Notes: a model not told the origin generated them from the sequence alone. Counted from the stretch's first letter, positions 1 through 10,514 are shown. The stretch is 64,000 bases of DNA from Stenotrophomonas rhizophila (GCF_003751305.1 NZ_RJKV01000002.1:1302001-1366000), one strand, 5' to 3'. Numbers and translations are program-made.

Positions 1-2
1 CC

Positions 3-314
3 GCCAGCGGCATGGACCCGCAACAGCAGCAGATGATGATGTCGGCGATGGGCTACGGCTACCTGCTGCCGTACGCGCGCAGCCATGAGACCCAGGCCGA
101 TGAAGTAGGCCTGATGCTGGCCGCGGCGGCCTGTTTCGATCCGCAGGAAGCGATTCCGCTGTGGGAGCGGATGGGGCAGGCCAGTGGTGGGCAATCGACC
201 TCGGAATTCGCGTCCACGCATCCCAACCCGGGCACGCGCATCCAGAACCTGCAGGCGTTGATGCCCAAGGCGATGGAGTACCGGCAGAAGTTCTGCGAAA
301 GCGCAGGGCGTTGA
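3..314 (+). CDS. M48 family metallopeptidase, C-terminal part (5' end outside window)
   Basis: The reading frame is open to the left edge, so only the last 103 or so residues are seen. The segment SHETQADEVGLMLAAAA matches the M48 region where a glutamate of an E-x-x-x-D motif supplies the third zinc ligand. It is followed by the usual helical tail ending with the THPNPGTRIQNL pattern of LoiP/YcaL-like and BepA-like peptidases. The HExxH motif and any signal peptide lie upstream of the window. Members of the family are periplasmic or outer-membrane-associated zinc proteases in envelope quality control. It converges on xseA with about 30 nt between the stops. Confidence 0.8.
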   Translation, partial: ASGMDPQQQQMMMSAMGYGYLLPYARSHETQADEVGLMLAAAACFDPQEAIPLWERMGQASGGQSTSEFASTHPNPGTRIQNLQALMPKAMEYRQKFCESAGR

Positions 315-345
315 AGGCGAACCGCAGCGGCCTGGGCGCGCCGGA

Positions 346-1686
346 TCAGCGCGACGGCTCGTTGACCGTTACGTCGATCACGCCGTCCTGCACGCGTGCC
401 TTGAGCGTGTCGCCCGGGCGCACCTGCAACGGCGAACGCACCAGACTGCCATCGTCCTCGCGGGTCAGAATCGCGTAACCACGCGCGACGGTGGCCAGCG
501 GGCTGACCGCTTCCATCGAACGGGCGAGCGCACGCAGGCGCAGGGCGTCGCGCTGCAGCTGGCGACCGATCGCACTGTCCGCACGCGGCTGCAGGCGTTG
601 CAGGCGCTCACGCAGGGCATCCAGCCGGCGCTGCGGATGACCGCTGCGCAGCACGGCGGCCGCGTGGCGCAGGTGGGCCAGACGGCCCTGATGCTGTGTC
701 GTCCACGCCGCGTGCAGACGGCGCGCGACGTCCTGCTGGCGACGCTGCAGCAGCTGCAGGCGTGATTGCGGGCTCTGCGCGTTGAGGCGGAGCAGGGCAC
801 GGTCCGCGCGCTGCATGGCCTGCCCCAGGCTGTGCCGCTGCAACTGCGCCAGACGCGCATCCAGGCGACGCACACGCAGCAGCAGGTCACGCTGATCAGG
901 CACCAGCAGTTCGGCCGCGACCGACGGCGTCGGCGCGCGCAGATCGGCGGCGAAGTCGGCCAGGCTGAAGTCGGTTTCGTGACCCACGGCAGATACCACC
1001 GGGGTCTGGCTGGCCGCGATCGCGCGGGTCAACTGCTCATCGTTGAAGGCCCAGAGATCCTCCATCGAGCCGCCACCGCGGGTCAGCAGGATCACGTCAT
1101 AGCGGCCGCTGGCATCGGCACCACGCAACAGCGAGGTGATCTGCGCGGCAGCGCTGTCGCCCTGCACCAGGCTGGGCAGCAGATCGACCTCGAGCATCGG
1201 GAAACGCCGTTCAAGCACGCTGAGCACGTCGCGCACCGCCGCGCCGGTGCGCGAGGTGATCACCGCCAGACGACGCACATGCGCGGGCAGCGGTCGCTTG
1301 CGCTCCGGCGCGAACAGGCCCTCGGCCTCCAGGCGCGCCTTGAGCTGCTCGAAAGCGCGGCGCAGAGCGCCTTCGCCGGCTTCTTCCATGTGGTCGAGCA
1401 CCATCTGGTACTCACCGCGTGCTTCGTACAGCGTCAACCGGCCACGGGCGAGCACGCGCATGCCTTCGCGCGGCACGAACGTCAGCCACTGGCTCTTGGG
1501 CTTGAACAACGCGGCTCGGATCTGCGAGCGCGCGTCCTTCAGCGTGAAATAGAGATGGCCCGAGGCAGGGCGCGTCACGCTGCCCAGTTCGGCCTCCACC
1601 CAGATCAACGGAAACGCGCCTTCCAGCAGGTCGCGGGCCAGGATGTTGAGCTGGCTGGGCGTGAGAATCTGCGCGCTGCGGTCCAT
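346..1686 (-). CDS. xseA: exodeoxyribonuclease VII large subunit
   Basis: This 446-residue protein is the catalytic subunit of exonuclease VII, which degrades single-stranded DNA to acid-insoluble oligonucleotides with XseB. The N-terminal OB fold (about 1-110) begins with [15 protein letters not shown]. The exonuclease domain contains [13 protein letters not shown] and the signature [15 protein letters not shown] near residue 220, then a long arginine/glutamine-rich helical region, as is usual. The frame is open 15 codons further upstream, but family alignments begin at [14 protein letters not shown], so ATG at 1686 is chosen. xseB is not in the window. Confidence 0.95.
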   Translation of the reverse strand: MDRSAQILTPSQLNILARDLLEGAFPLIWVEAELGSVTRPASGHLYFTLKDARSQIRAALFKPKSQWLTFVPREGMRVLARGRLTLYEARGEYQMVLDHMEEAGEGALRRAFEQLKARLEAEGLFAPERKRPLPAHVRRLAVITSRTGAAVRDVLSVLERRFPMLEVDLLPSLVQGDSAAAQITSLLRGADASGRYDVILLTRGGGSMEDLWAFNDEQLTRAIAASQTPVVSAVGHETDFSLADFAADLRAPTPSVAAELLVPDQRDLLLRVRRLDARLAQLQRHSLGQAMQRADRALLRLNAQSPQSRLQLLQRRQQDVARRLHAAWTTQHQGRLAHLRHAAAVLRSGHPQRRLDALRERLQRLQPRADSAIGRQLQRDALRLRALARSMEAVSPLATVARGYAILTREDDGSLVRSPLQVRPGDTLKARVQDGVIDVTVNEPSR

Positions 1687-1746
1687 GGAGGGATCAGGCC
1701 AAACGGTACGAACGGGGGGCCATGGTCGCACGTCGGCGGCGATGCT

Positions 1747-2835
1747 TCATCCCGCAGCAGTGCGGTCGGCGTGCTGCTGCAGTGCCCAGGCCACATGCTC
1801 GCGCACGATCGCCGAAGGATGCTCGCGTCGTGCCTGCAGCGCGGCCAGCGTCTCGGCGTGGGTGGGGGCATTGCCCAACGCCACGGCGATGTTGCGCAGC
1901 CAGCGTTCATGCCCGCTGCGGCGGATCGGGCTGCCCTCGGTGCGGCGCAGGAACTCGTCTTCTTCCCAGGCGAACAGCTGGGCGAGCGAGGCGGTGTCCA
2001 GATCGTTGCGCGCGCGGAAATCCGGCTCGTCGGTGCGCTTGGCGAACTTGTTCCAGGGGCAGACCAGCTGGCAGTCGTCGCAGCCGTAGATGCGGTTGCC
2101 CATCGCCGTGCGCATGTCCTCGGGAATCGCACCGTCGTGTTCGATGGTGAGGTAGGAGATGCAGCGGCGTGCATCCAGGCGGTGCGGGGCGATGATCGCC
2201 TGGGTCGGGCAGACATCGATGCAGCGCGTGCAGGTGCCGCAGTGTGCGGTGGCCGGTGTATCCACCGGCAGTGGCAGGTCGACGTAGATTTCGCCGATGA
2301 AGAACCACGAGCCGCCCTGTCTGTCGATCAGGCAGGTGTGCTTGCCGATCCAGCCCAGCCCGGCATTACGGGCGAGCGCGCGCTCCAGCACCGGGGCCGA
2401 ATCAACGAACACGCGGTAGCCGAACGGCCCGATCTCGGCGGCGATGCTGTCGGCAAACTTCTGCAACCGGTTGCGCATCAGCTTGTGGTAATCGCGGCCC
2501 AGCGCATAGCGCGCCACGTAGGCGCGGTCGCCATCGTGCAGGGTGGCCCAGGCTTCGGCGTCGTCCTTGTGGCCGTAATCCATGCCGACTGAGATCACCC
2601 GCACCGTGCCCGGCAGCAGTTCATCCGGCCGCGCACGCAGCGTGCCGTGGCGCGCCATCCACTCCATCGTGCCGTACAGGCCCTTGCCCAGCCAATCGGC
2701 CAGGTGCGCCTCGTCTTCGCGCAGATCGATGCCGGACACCCCGCAGCGCTGGAAGCCGTGCACGCCCGCGATCGCACGGATGCGTTCGGCGGCACGGGCC
2801 AGATGGACGGGGGCGGGCAGGGGGACGGCGGACAT
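1747..2835 (-). CDS. queG: epoxyqueuosine reductase QueG
   Basis: A 362-residue, cobalamin- and iron-sulfur-dependent enzyme that reduces epoxyqueuosine to queuosine in tRNA, the last step of Q synthesis. The protein has the N-terminal DUF1730 region and two 4Fe-4S motifs, CGTCTRCIDVCP and CDDCQLVCPWN, followed by a HEAT-like C-terminus (GNAPTHAETLAALQ). The same frame stays open far upstream, through the antisense of nnr, which is only a high-GC shadow. ATG at 2835 (MSAVPLPAPV) gives the normal family length. It is divergent from nnr with 72 nt between the starts. Confidence 0.95.
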   Translation of the reverse strand: MSAVPLPAPVHLARAAERIRAIAGVHGFQRCGVSGIDLREDEAHLADWLGKGLYGTMEWMARHGTLRARPDELLPGTVRVISVGMDYGHKDDAEAWATLHDGDRAYVARYALGRDYHKLMRNRLQKFADSIAAEIGPFGYRVFVDSAPVLERALARNAGLGWIGKHTCLIDRQGGSWFFIGEIYVDLPLPVDTPATAHCGTCTRCIDVCPTQAIIAPHRLDARRCISYLTIEHDGAIPEDMRTAMGNRIYGCDDCQLVCPWNKFAKRTDEPDFRARNDLDTASLAQLFAWEEDEFLRRTEGSPIRRSGHERWLRNIAVALGNAPTHAETLAALQARREHPSAIVREHVAWALQQHADRTAAG

Positions 2836-2907
2836 GGCCTGGGCGGAAACGGAGCCTGGGAAGGGCGCGGCAAGGCTGCGCCTGGGCGACAAGTATAGAA
2901 TCCCGGC

Positions 2908-4386
2908 ATGCCCGAGCTTGCTGAACTGTTCGATATCACCGCTGCGCGCCGCCTGGATGCGCAGGCCAGCACCCTGCTGGGCGATGGCGGTGCCTCGCTG
3001 ATGGAACAGGCCGGCCAGGCCGCCTGGCATTGCCTGCTGGAGCGCTGGCCGCAGGCGCAGCGCATCGGCGTGGTGGTGGGAGCCGGCAACAACGGCGGCG
3101 ATGGCTACGCGCTGGCCCGTCTGGCCCGTGAAGCCGGCCGCCGGGTGACGGTGCTGCGGCTGGACAGCGATGCGCCGGCCACGACGTTGGCGCAGCGGGC
3201 AGAGCAGGCGTTCATCGCCGCCGGCGGTGTGGTGGCGCGCTACGATGGCGTTCTGCCGCCGGGAGACCTGCTGGTGGACGCGCTGTTCGGCATCGGCCTG
3301 AACCGCGCGCCGGCCGGTGCCGCGGTGGATCTGATCACGGCCATCAACGGCGCTGGGGTGCCGGTGCTGGCGCTGGACGTGCCCAGCGGCGTGGATGCAC
3401 GCACCGGTCACGTGCCGGGCGTTGCCATCCGTGCCACGGTCACCCTGCAGTTCATCGTGCGCCACCAGGGGCTGTATACCGGCGCAGCGCTGGAGCATGT
3501 CGGCGGTCGCCGCCTGGCCGCGCTGGATCTGCCTGCGGACGCAGGCGAAGGCGTGCAGCACAGCGCCGAGTGCTGGCAGCAACCGCGCCTGCGCGCGCAG
3601 CTGCCGGCGCGCCGCGCCAATACCCACAAGGGCGAATCCGGCCACGTGCTGTGCGTGGGCGGCAACCTCGGCAGCGGCGGCGCGGTGATGCTGGCCAGTG
3701 AATCGGCGTTGCGCGCGGGCGCAGGGCTGGTCAGTGTGGCGACCCAGTCGCCGCATGTCGCACCGCTGCTGGCGCGCCTGCCCGAAGCGATGGTGCATGC
3801 CGTGCAGGACGCGCAGGAACTGCAGGCCCTGCTCCCACGTGCCGGTGTGATCGCGATCGGGCCTGGCCTGGGCCAGGACGACTGGGCGCACGAACTGTGG
3901 CGGCAGGTGCTGGCCAGCGGCAAGCCGCTGGTGATCGATGCCGATGCCCTGAACCTGCTGGCCAAGGCGCCGCAGCCGCTCCATGACGCGATCCTGACCC
4001 CACACCCGGGCGAGGCCGCGCGCCTGCTCGGGCTGAGCACCGCGCAGGTGCAGGCCGACCGCTTCACGGCGGCCAAAGCGCTGGCCGAGCGTTTCCACGC
4101 GGTGGTGGTGCTCAAGGGCGCCGGCACCGTAGTCGCTGCGCCCGACGCGGTGCCGCGGGTGATCGCTGCCGGCAATCCCGGCATGGCCGTGGGTGGCATG
4201 GGCGATCTGCTCACCGGCATTATTGCCGCCCTGCGTGCGCAGGGCCTGGGCGCCTTCGATGCCGCCAGCACCGGCGCATTGCTGCACAGCCTGGCCGGCG
4301 ATGCCGCCGCCAGTGACGGCCAGCGGGGCCTGCTTCCCACCGATCTGCTGGCGCCGCTGCGCCGGCTGGTCAATCCGGACGTTTGA
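2908..4386 (+). CDS. nnr: bifunctional NAD(P)H-hydrate epimerase / ADP-dependent dehydratase
   Basis: A metabolite-repair enzyme of 492 residues. The N-terminal YjeF/NnrE domain (about 1-215) epimerises R- and S-NAD(P)HX and shows VVGAGNNGGDGYALARLA. The C-terminal NnrD ribokinase-fold domain (about 230-490) dehydrates S-NAD(P)HX with ADP and shows LTPHPGEAARLLG and GNPGMAVGGMGDLLTG. No Shine-Dalgarno sequence is evident. A TATAGA box at 2894-2899 lies only 8 nt before ATG, so the transcript may be nearly leaderless. The stop abuts tsaE, as in many proteobacteria where nnr-tsaE-amiC-mutL form one operon. Confidence 0.96.
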   Translation: MPELAELFDITAARRLDAQASTLLGDGGASLMEQAGQAAWHCLLERWPQAQRIGVVVGAGNNGGDGYALARLAREAGRRVTVLRLDSDAPATTLAQRAEQAFIAAGGVVARYDGVLPPGDLLVDALFGIGLNRAPAGAAVDLITAINGAGVPVLALDVPSGVDARTGHVPGVAIRATVTLQFIVRHQGLYTGAALEHVGGRRLAALDLPADAGEGVQHSAECWQQPRLRAQLPARRANTHKGESGHVLCVGGNLGSGGAVMLASESALRAGAGLVSVATQSPHVAPLLARLPEAMVHAVQDAQELQALLPRAGVIAIGPGLGQDDWAHELWRQVLASGKPLVIDADALNLLAKAPQPLHDAILTPHPGEAARLLGLSTAQVQADRFTAAKALAERFHAVVVLKGAGTVVAAPDAVPRVIAAGNPGMAVGGMGDLLTGIIAALRAQGLGAFDAASTGALLHSLAGDAAASDGQRGLLPTDLLAPLRRLVNPDV

Positions 4387-4388
4387 AC

Positions 4389-4871
4389 ATGATCGAGTTT
4401 TTCCTCGCGCAGACTGAAGACACTGACCTGCTCGGGCAATGGCTGGCCGCGACCCGGCCGCCGCAGGCGGTGATGCAGCTGCAGGGCGACCTGGGTGCCG
4501 GTAAATCCACGCTGGCCCGCGCACTGCTGCGCGCGCTGGGCGTGCAGGGGGCGATCCGCAGCCCGACCTACACCCTGGTCGAGCGCTACCCGCTGGCCGA
4601 CGGCCACGAGGCCTGGCACCTGGATCTGTACCGGATCGGCAACGCGCAGGAGCTGGATTTCCTCGGGCTGGACGAAGGCAGCGCCTCGCTGTGGCTGGTC
4701 GAATGGCCCGAGCGCGGTGCCGGTGCATTGCCGCCGACCGACCTCGAAGTGGCGCTGGATATCCAGGGCCAGGGGCGTCGTGCCCGGCTCACCGCCGCCA
4801 GTCCGGCCGGTCGTGAATGGCTCGCACGGCTGCCCCAAGGGGGCGACTTGCAGGCTCTTTCTGTCGGCTGA
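4389..4871 (+). CDS. tsaE: tRNA threonylcarbamoyladenosine biosynthesis ATPase TsaE
   Basis: A 160-residue P-loop ATPase required for t6A37 modification of ANN-decoding tRNAs, working with TsaB and TsaD. Walker A reads GDLGAGKSTLARALL, followed by SPTYTLVERYPL, the YRI region (HLDLYRIGNAQELDFLGLDE) and the WPERG motif, all diagnostic. Two starts are possible: TTG at 4383, overlapping the nnr stop by 4 nt, or ATG at 4389. ATG is preferred because it gives the usual MIxFFLA-like start. It is translated right behind nnr and likely co-transcribed with amiC. Confidence 0.95.
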   Translation: MIEFFLAQTEDTDLLGQWLAATRPPQAVMQLQGDLGAGKSTLARALLRALGVQGAIRSPTYTLVERYPLADGHEAWHLDLYRIGNAQELDFLGLDEGSASLWLVEWPERGAGALPPTDLEVALDIQGQGRRARLTAASPAGREWLARLPQGGDLQALSVG

Positions 4872-4953
4872 CACTAGGAAACACCGGCAGGTTACGGATT
4901 ATTAAGGGAAAAGGAGTTGCATTTCATTCAGCACGGTGATTGAATCCAGACCC

Positions 4954-6552
4954 ATGCCAATGGGGAAATCACTCACCGCCCTCTGCACTGCCGTCGGACT
5001 CTGTCTGGCGAGCGCGCTGTCGTGGGCGGGGGAAGTCCGCCAGGTGGCCGTGGAGACTGGTGCGACCGGGACCCGTGCGGAGATTTCGCTGGCCGGCAGC
5101 GGGGGCTACAAGACCCTGTCGCTGGCCGGTCCGAACCGCCTGGTGGTGGATTTCCCGGATTCCAGCGCGATCCGCAACCTCAAACTGCCTGCGCCAAAGG
5201 GCGTGGTCACCGCTGTCCGTACCGGGCAGCCGGTGCCAGGTACGTTCCGCGTGGTGTTCGACCTGGCCGAATCGGTCGCGCCGTTCCGCCCGCAGATGAT
5301 CAAGCAGGGCGATGCGTCGCGCTTGGTGATCGAGTGGCCGGGCGATGCGCCGGCCGCGGCCACCGTTGCCAGTGCGCCCGCGCCCACCCCGGCCGCAGCA
5401 TCTTCGGCCACGCCAGCGGCTTCGACGCCGGCCGCCGCGCCGGCACCGACCCCTGCACCGACCGCCGCCCAGACGGCACAGGCACGCAGCGATGCAGCGC
5501 GCGCCACCGCCTTGCTGACCGCGTCGGTGCGCCAGCAGGCCAGCGCCACGGTCGCCACCTCGGCGCCGGGCCAGGCTGCCGCGACGGCCACCACTGTCAA
5601 CGTCGCTGCCGCAGGGACCGCCAACGCGGCCAGCAACAGTGCGTCGCCGGCCGCGATCCTGGCCGGTCAGTCGACCCCGGCGGTCGTGGCCAGTGCGCCG
5701 GTTCCGACGCCCGCGCCGACCCCGGCGCTGCAGGACAACCCGCGTCCGGCCATGCCCAGCGACGCCTCGCGCGTGAAGATGCGCGCCGGCATGCGTCCAC
5801 TGGTGATCGCGATCGATCCCGGCCATGGCGGCCAGGATCCCGGCGCGGTCGGCCCGACCGGCAAGCGCGAAAAAGACATCACTCTGGCGGTGGCACGCGA
5901 ACTGGCCCGCCAGATCAACGCAACGCCCGGCCTGAAGGCCTACCTGACCCGCGACAGCGACGTGTTCATTCCGCTGCCGATGCGCGCGCAGAAGGCGCGT
6001 GCGGCCAAGGCCGACATGTTCATCTCGATCCATGCCGATGCCGCCGAGAACCGGGCAGCAACCGGCTCGTCGGTGTACGTGCTCTCCACCAAGGGCGCCT
6101 CCTCGCAACGTGCGCGCTGGCTGGCCGACAAGGAAAACGCCGCCGATCTGGTGGGTGGCGTGCGCCTGCAGCAGACCGAAGGCACGCTGGCCAACGTGCT
6201 GCTGGATCTGGCCCAGAGCGGTTACATGAAGGCTTCTGAGGACGCGGCCGGACATGTGCTGGGCGGCCTGAAGCGGATCGGCAAGAACCACAAGCCCAAT
6301 ATCGAACGTGCGAACTTCGCGGTGCTGCGCACCTCGGACATGCCGGCGATGCTGGTCGAAACCGCCTTCATCTCCAATCCGGATGAAGAGCGCCGCCTGA
6401 TCGATCCGGCCTACCAGCGCCAGATCGCCGGCGCAGTGCTGGACGGTGTGCATACCTTCTTCAGCCGTCAGCCGCCGCCGGGCACCCTGTACGCCGCGCG
6501 CGCCCAAGCTGAAATCGATGGCGCCAGCACCGTGGCCGGCGGCAGCAAGTAA
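4954..6552 (+). CDS. amiC: N-acetylmuramoyl-L-alanine amidase with AMIN domain (AmiC type)
   Basis: A periplasmic amidase that cleaves septal peptidoglycan stem peptides during daughter-cell separation. A signal peptide ([20 protein letters not shown]) leads to an AMIN domain that targets the septum (about 25-130). A long Ala/Pro/Thr-rich linker (about 135-265) precedes the zinc Amidase_3 domain. That domain has [12 protein letters not shown], the Glu of [16 protein letters not shown] and the catalytic [10 protein letters not shown]. The alanine-rich linker makes the protein longer (532 aa) than E. coli AmiC. The start is uncertain: an AAGGAG lies at 4911-4916, far from both GTG 4936 and ATG 4954. 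ATG gives the family-like [10 protein letters not shown] start. Confidence 0.92.
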   Translation: MPMGKSLTALCTAVGLCLASALSWAGEVRQVAVETGATGTRAEISLAGSGGYKTLSLAGPNRLVVDFPDSSAIRNLKLPAPKGVVTAVRTGQPVPGTFRVVFDLAESVAPFRPQMIKQGDASRLVIEWPGDAPAAATVASAPAPTPAAASSATPAASTPAAAPAPTPAPTAAQTAQARSDAARATALLTASVRQQASATVATSAPGQAAATATTVNVAAAGTANAASNSASPAAILAGQSTPAVVASAPVPTPAPTPALQDNPRPAMPSDASRVKMRAGMRPLVIAIDPGHGGQDPGAVGPTGKREKDITLAVARELARQINATPGLKAYLTRDSDVFIPLPMRAQKARAAKADMFISIHADAAENRAATGSSVYVLSTKGASSQRARWLADKENAADLVGGVRLQQTEGTLANVLLDLAQSGYMKASEDAAGHVLGGLKRIGKNHKPNIERANFAVLRTSDMPAMLVETAFISNPDEERRLIDPAYQRQIAGAVLDGVHTFFSRQPPPGTLYAARAQAEIDGASTVAGGSK

Positions 6553-6659
6553 CCCCTCCGGGCTGCACCGCCCGGCGCACGCTATCATCACGGGATGACG
6601 TCCGTTTCCCGAATTCCCTACGCTGCCACGCCTGCCACCTCCCTTGCCCGGAGGTGCGC

Positions 6660-8531
6660 ATGAGCATCCGCCAACTCCCCGAGATCCTGATCAACCAGAT
6701 CGCCGCCGGCGAAGTGGTCGAACGCCCTGCGTCCGTGGTCAAGGAACTGGTCGAAAATGCGCTGGACGCCGGTGCCACCCGCGTGGATATCGACCTGGAA
6801 GAGGGCGGTGTGCGGCTGATCCGCATCCGCGACGACGGCGGTGGCATCGCCCCGGAAGAGCTGCCGCTGGCGGTATCGCGGCATGCAACCAGCAAGATCG
6901 CCAGCCTGGACGATCTGGAATCGGTGGCGACGCTCGGCTTCCGCGGCGAAGCGCTGCCGTCGATCGCCTCGGTCAGCCGCTTCACCCTGAGCTCGCGCCG
7001 CGCCATCGACGAGCACGGTTCGGCCCTGCAGATCGAGGGCGGCCGGCTGGGCGAAGTCACCCCGCGCGCGCATGCGCCCGGCACCACGGTGGAAGTGCGC
7101 GAGCTGTTCTACAACGTGCCAGCGCGTCGCAAGTTCCTGCGCGCCGAGCGCACCGAGCTGGGCCATATCGAAGAGTGGCTGCGCTCGCTCGCGCTGGCGC
7201 GCCCGGATGTCGAGCTGCGCGTCTCGCACAACGGCAAACCCTCGCGCCGCTACAAGCCCGGGGATCTGTACTCGGATGCGCGCCTGGGCGAAACACTGGG
7301 CGAAGACTTCGCCAACCAGGCGCTGCGCGTGGACCACAGCGGGGCCGGCCTGCGCCTGCACGGCTGGATTGCGCAGCCGCACTATTCGCGGGCCAGCACC
7401 GATCAGCAGTACCTGTACGTCAACGGCCGTTCGGTACGCGATCGCAGTGTTGCCCATGCGGTGAAGATGGCCTACGGCGACGTGCTGTTCCACGGTCGTC
7501 AGCCCGCGTACGTGCTGTTCCTGGAACTCGACCCGACCCGCGTCGATGTCAACGTGCATCCGGCCAAGCACGAGGTTCGCTTCCGCGACTCGCGCCTGAT
7601 CCACGATTTCGTCTACCGCACGCTCAAGGAAGCGCTGGCCGAAACCCGTGCCGGCATGACCGCGGCCGGCGCCCAGGTGCATGCCACCGAGAGTGTCGCT
7701 ACCGCAGCGCCGGCCTACGGTCTGCCGTCCGCCGGCAGCACCGGCTATGCGCTCGCCGGCAACGGAGCAGGCGGCGGCATGGGCGGCGATTGGCGCCCGC
7801 AGCAATCACCGTTGGGGCTGCGGGTGGCCGATGCGCCGTCCGCCTATGCAGCGCTGTATGGCGCGCCGGGCGGCACCGCAGCGGCCAGCAGCCTGCCGCC
7901 GATGCCGACCGACAACGGCCTGCCGGTGACCGCAGCCGACAGTGGCGTACCGCCGCTGGGCTATGCGATCGCACAGCTGCATGGCATCTACATCCTGGCC
8001 GAAAACGCCGAAGGCCTGATCGTGGTGGACATGCACGCCGCGCACGAGCGCATCGGTTACGAGCGCCTGAAAACCGCGCACGATGGCATGGGCCTGCATG
8101 CGCAGCCGCTGCTGGTGCCGATCACCCTGGCGGTGGGCGAACGCGATGCCGACACCGCCGAGCGCGAGGCCGAGACCTTGACCTCGCTGGGCTTTGAGAT
8201 CACCCGCGCCGGGCCGGGCTCACTGCATGTGCGCAGCATTCCGGCATTGCTGGCCAATGCCGAACCCGAGGCGCTGCTGCGCGACGTGCTGACCGACCTG
8301 CGCGAGCATGGCCAGAGCCGGCGCATCGCCAGTGCCCGCGACGAACTGCTGTCGACCATGGCCTGCCACGGCGCGGTGCGCGCCAACCGGCGCCTGACCG
8401 TGCCGGAAATGAACGGCCTGCTGCGCGACATGGAAATCACCGAACGCTCGGGTCAGTGCAATCACGGCCGACCGACCTGGGCCCGTTTTTCGCTGGCGGA
8501 AATCGACCGCTGGTTCCTGCGTGGACGCTGA
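6660..8531 (+). CDS. mutL: DNA mismatch repair protein MutL
   Basis: A 623-residue mismatch-repair coordinator. The N-terminal GHKL ATPase (about 1-330) carries [27 protein letters not shown] and [14 protein letters not shown] glycine/alanine-rich linker (about 335-425) separates the C-terminal dimerisation domain. That domain holds [20 protein letters not shown] and [10 protein letters not shown], which fit the metal-binding motifs of endonuclease-type MutL with Gln of DQHA replaced by Met. A GGAGG at 6650-6654 is correctly spaced from ATG 6660, so the upstream GTG at 6654 is rejected. It follows amiC by about 100 nt. Confidence 0.97.
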   Translation: MSIRQLPEILINQIAAGEVVERPASVVKELVENALDAGATRVDIDLEEGGVRLIRIRDDGGGIAPEELPLAVSRHATSKIASLDDLESVATLGFRGEALPSIASVSRFTLSSRRAIDEHGSALQIEGGRLGEVTPRAHAPGTTVEVRELFYNVPARRKFLRAERTELGHIEEWLRSLALARPDVELRVSHNGKPSRRYKPGDLYSDARLGETLGEDFANQALRVDHSGAGLRLHGWIAQPHYSRASTDQQYLYVNGRSVRDRSVAHAVKMAYGDVLFHGRQPAYVLFLELDPTRVDVNVHPAKHEVRFRDSRLIHDFVYRTLKEALAETRAGMTAAGAQVHATESVATAAPAYGLPSAGSTGYALAGNGAGGGMGGDWRPQQSPLGLRVADAPSAYAALYGAPGGTAAASSLPPMPTDNGLPVTAADSGVPPLGYAIAQLHGIYILAENAEGLIVVDMHAAHERIGYERLKTAHDGMGLHAQPLLVPITLAVGERDADTAEREAETLTSLGFEITRAGPGSLHVRSIPALLANAEPEALLRDVLTDLREHGQSRRIASARDELLSTMACHGAVRANRRLTVPEMNGLLRDMEITERSGQCNHGRPTWARFSLAEIDRWFLRGR

Positions 8532-8541
8532 GAGGAAGGTC

Positions 8542-9483
8542 ATGGGGAAGCGCTGGGGAGTGTGGGCGACTGCGTTGCTGCTGGCAGTGAGCATCTCGGG
8601 GTGTGGCGAAAAGAACGAGGCCGCACCGGCGAAGGTGGCGATCGATCCGGCCTTCGAGGCCGAACAACAGCAGTGGCGCCAACAGCGCTACGAAGCGCTG
8701 CACGCCGCCGATGGCTGGACCAGCCTGGTCGGTCTGCACTGGCTGGAGTACAAGGCGCACTACATCGGGCATGGGCCGGGCAGCGGCATCCGCTTGGCGG
8801 TCGGCCCGGACAAGCTCGGCATGGTCGCGCGCGAGGGCAGCACCGTCTGGTTCACGCCGGAGCGTGGCGTGCCGGTGCGCGTGGAGGGCAAGCCGGTCAC
8901 CGGCCGCATCCGCTTCTTCAGTGATCGCGATCCCACCCCGACGATCATCGCCTTCGATGACGACAAAGGCCGGCTCAGCCTGATCCATCGCGGTGAGCGC
9001 TTCGCGCTGCGGGTCAAGCACGCCGATGCCCCCTCACGGACGAACTTCACCGGCCTGACGTACTGGCCGGGTGGTCCGGCCTGGCGCATCACCGCGCGCT
9101 TCGTGCCACATCCGGCCGGCAAGACGCTGCCGATCGTGGACATCACCGGCCTGACCACGAACATGCCCAATGCCGGCACGCTGGAATTCGAGCGCGATGG
9201 CCGCACCTGGCGGCTGGAGGCGATCGGCGAGCTTGGGCGCGAGCTGTTCGTGATCTTTGGTGATCGCACCAGCGGCCACGGCAGCTATCCGGCCGGCCGC
9301 TATCTCGATCTGCCCGCGCCCGACGCGCAGGGCAGGGTGGTGATCGATTTCAATCACGCCTACAACCCCCCATGCGCGTTCACCCCGTTCGCGACGTGTC
9401 CGCTGACACCCCCTGAAAACCGCCTGGACCTGCGTGTGGACGCAGGCGAGCAGGCGTACCACGCCCCTGAAGGAGAGGCTTGA
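8542..9483 (+). CDS. DUF1684 family lipoprotein
   Basis: A 313-residue predicted lipoprotein. The signal peptide ends in the lipobox VSISGCGEK, with the lipidated Cys near residue 21. The body shows DUF1684 hallmarks: a WxxxRxxxLxxxDGWxSLVGLHWL-type start, the TNFTGLTYWP segment, and the C-terminal block DFNHAYNPPCAFTPFATCP with two conserved cysteines followed by PPENRLDL. The function of the family is unknown. A GTG at 8521 inside the end of mutL is an alternative start, but ATG 8542 has AGAGGAAGG just upstream. It overlaps the next gene by one base, so the two are probably translated together. Confidence 0.85.
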   Translation: MGKRWGVWATALLLAVSISGCGEKNEAAPAKVAIDPAFEAEQQQWRQQRYEALHAADGWTSLVGLHWLEYKAHYIGHGPGSGIRLAVGPDKLGMVAREGSTVWFTPERGVPVRVEGKPVTGRIRFFSDRDPTPTIIAFDDDKGRLSLIHRGERFALRVKHADAPSRTNFTGLTYWPGGPAWRITARFVPHPAGKTLPIVDITGLTTNMPNAGTLEFERDGRTWRLEAIGELGRELFVIFGDRTSGHGSYPAGRYLDLPAPDAQGRVVIDFNHAYNPPCAFTPFATCPLTPPENRLDLRVDAGEQAYHAPEGEA

Positions 9484-10448
9484 TGATCTCGATGTTGTCG
9501 CGTGTCGTGTCCCCGTTGCTGATCGCTGCGAGCCTGTGGGTCGGTACGGGCAGCGCCGAAGCGCGCCCGGTGGCGCCGAGCGCGCCGACAGCGGCCAAGG
9601 CCACCCCGCCGGTGCCGCTGCTGTGGAAGGTCACCGGCCCGGGCGACAGTCGCCTGTACCTGCTGGGTTCGTTCCATCTCCTGCAGCCCACCGATTACCC
9701 GCTGTCGCCGGACATCGACCAGGCCTTTGCGGCCTCGCAGCGGGTGGTGTTCGAGCTGTCGCCGCAGGATATGGAATCGCCGCAGCTGGCGCAGAAAATG
9801 GTGCAGGCCGCGATGCGCACCGATGGCTCGGAGCTGAAACGCGACCTGGACGCCGCGACCTGGACCAAACTGCAGGCCTATGCGCAGGAGAACAAGCTGC
9901 CGCTGGCCCAGTTGCAGGGCATGAAGCCGTGGTTCGTCGGCCTGACCATCACCCTGAGCCAGTTCACCAAGATGGGCCTGGACCCGGCGCTTGGGCTGGA
10001 TCGTCATTTCATGACACGCGCGGCCAGCGCCGGCAAGGCCACCGCCGGGCTGGAAGATATCGACACCCAGATCGCCGTGCTGTCGGGGATGTCGGCCAAG
10101 GAGCAGCAGCAGATGGTCGCCGAGGCGCTTGAGCAGGCCGGCAAGGGCGACGAGATGGGCCGCAAGCTGCATGACGCCTGGCGCCGCGGCGACGACAAGC
10201 TGCTGTGGACCTCGATGGCCACCGAAATGCGCGGCCAGTATCCGCAGCTGTACAAGCGCATCAACACCGACCGCAACGATGCCTGGGTGCCCAAGCTGCA
10301 GCAGCATCTGCAGGCGGGGCAGGGCGGCACGATGGTGGTGGTGGGCACGTTGCACCTGCTCGGCAACGACGGTGTGGTCGAAAAGCTGCGTGCCAAGGGC
10401 TACAAGGTGGAGCGCGTCTGCACCGGCTGCGCCAAGCCCAAGCGCTGA
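9483..10448 (+). CDS. TraB/GumN family protein
   Basis: A 321-residue secreted protein of the TraB/GumN family. In Xanthomonas, gumN lies beside the xanthan cluster, but its activity is not established; eukaryotic relatives (TIKI) are metalloproteases. The N-terminus is a signal peptide (LLIAASLWVGTGSAEA). Family motifs are LYLLGSFHLLQPTDYPL near the start, with the GxxH motif, and VVVGTLHLLGNDGVVEKL near the end, the second GxLH repeat that supplies the paired metal site. AAGGAGAGG at 9470-9478 precedes ATG 9483, which overlaps the previous stop by one base. A bidirectional terminator follows. Confidence 0.85.
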   Translation: MISMLSRVVSPLLIAASLWVGTGSAEARPVAPSAPTAAKATPPVPLLWKVTGPGDSRLYLLGSFHLLQPTDYPLSPDIDQAFAASQRVVFELSPQDMESPQLAQKMVQAAMRTDGSELKRDLDAATWTKLQAYAQENKLPLAQLQGMKPWFVGLTITLSQFTKMGLDPALGLDRHFMTRAASAGKATAGLEDIDTQIAVLSGMSAKEQQQMVAEALEQAGKGDEMGRKLHDAWRRGDDKLLWTSMATEMRGQYPQLYKRINTDRNDAWVPKLQQHLQAGQGGTMVVVGTLHLLGNDGVVEKLRAKGYKVERVCTGCAKPKR

Positions 10449-10514
10449 TGCGCGCGCCAGGAGGGCGATAGGGTCGACCGGAGGGCGTCGACGACGTCGC
10501 CGGAGCCTGAAACG

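Noticed and set aside
766-2592. A 608-codon plus-strand frame across xseA and queG
   Set aside because: The composition mirrors the opposite strand codon bias, and both minus-strand genes have full catalytic motifs.
1747-4728. A 993-codon minus-strand open frame containing QueG plus over 600 residues
   Set aside because: Only the last 362 codons are QueG; the rest is antisense to nnr and tsaE, with Arg/Gln/His-rich composition typical of high-GC shadow frames.
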